DNA from: an uncultured Bacilli bacterium
GTDB lineage: Bacteria; Bacillota_I; Bacilli_A; RF39; UBA660
Direction: 5' to 3'
NCBI GenBank assembly: GCA_944333305.1
Contig: CALVKV010000081.1
Span: forward strand, 1 to 5,774
DNA length: 5,774 nucleotides
A model generated the notes under the pieces. The model ran no database searches. It was not told the DNA's origin and saw nothing but the letters and a program-made list of their open reading frames with translations. This document shows, piece after piece, positions 5,674-5,774 of the stretch; the stretch's first letter is position 1, and each line of letters starts with the position of its first letter. A program made the translations under genes and the position numbers.

Positions 5674-5774
5674 TAACTTTACATTTTTTACCCACTAATC
5701 TGAATTCTACATGTAAATGCCCGTCTTAGTATAGGACGGGTTTTTAGTTGTCTAATTAAACGTGCAGTTAGTTG
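5674..5774. other. Right-edge intergenic stretch, no gene identified
   Basis: Apart from the plus-strand terminator, I see no convincing gene here. On the minus strand one frame is open from the edge for 28 codons to a TAA at 5690-5688; it could be the tail of an upstream gene or chance. Another minus-strand frame between two stops (about 5729-5651) spells DGHLHVEFRLVG, which looks protein-like but has no start codon. Neither is long enough to call as a gene. Confidence 0.4.
5720..5745 (+). terminator. Plus-strand Rho-independent terminator with no visible gene
   Basis: CCCGTCTT (5720-5727) pairs with AGGACGGG (5733-5740), eight pairs including one G-T, around a five-base loop, and TTTTT (5741-5745) follows. 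On the minus strand no T-tract follows, so the orientation is plus. The only plus-strand sequence before it is the roughly 95-base frr upstream region and then frr itself in antisense. It would terminate a short RNA or antisense transcription leaving frr. Confidence 0.65.

Noticed and set aside
1..5774. CRISPR array, IS element, prophage or tRNA
   Set aside because: There are no regularly spaced repeats, terminal inverted repeats with a transposase, phage genes or cloverleaf sequences; the only tRNA-like signals belong to the T-box.

Overview
The window is a strongly AT-rich stretch of ordinary bacterial chromosome. All five complete genes, plus one gene cut by the left edge, lie on the minus strand, so transcription runs from high to low coordinates. 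The organism is most likely a low-GC Firmicute (Bacillota, Bacilli-like). The reasons are AGGAG-type ribosome binding sites, Rho-independent terminators, A/T-ending codons and a tRNA-sensing T-box leader upstream of pheST. Every tryptophan codon I checked is TGG and all stops are TAA or TAG, so the standard code fits better than the Mycoplasma code. A finer placement is not possible from the sequence.

In transcription order, the right edge (5640-5774) holds a good promoter for frr and a separate hairpin terminator that points the other way, with no visible gene feeding it. Next comes frr (ribosome recycling factor), which appears to be a one-gene unit with its own promoter and terminator. A 176-codon gene of unknown function follows (4474-5004). 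Then an extended -10 promoter (4435-4464) drives a Phe-specific T-box leader (about 4209-4428, specifier UUC). The leader controls a tightly packed operon: a HAD-family phosphatase (3549-4193), pheS (2519-3568) and pheT (160-2526). The operon genes overlap by 20 and 8 bases and each later ribosome binding site lies inside the preceding gene. The operon ends at a clear terminator (122-147). Beyond it, a new gene begins with a strong ribosome binding site at position 24 and runs off the left edge after eight codons.

Functionally the window is translation machinery: ribosome recycling (frr) and phenylalanyl-tRNA synthetase (alpha2beta2 from pheS and pheT), with synthetase expression expected to respond to uncharged tRNA-Phe. 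Two points deserve a closer look. A HAD phosphatase is the first gene of the Phe T-box operon. In the T-box itself, the tRNA-binding antiterminator is nested inside the terminator-like hairpin instead of competing with it in the usual way. I see no CRISPR array, prophage, IS element, tRNA or rRNA. No strong candidate for an entirely new system is present.
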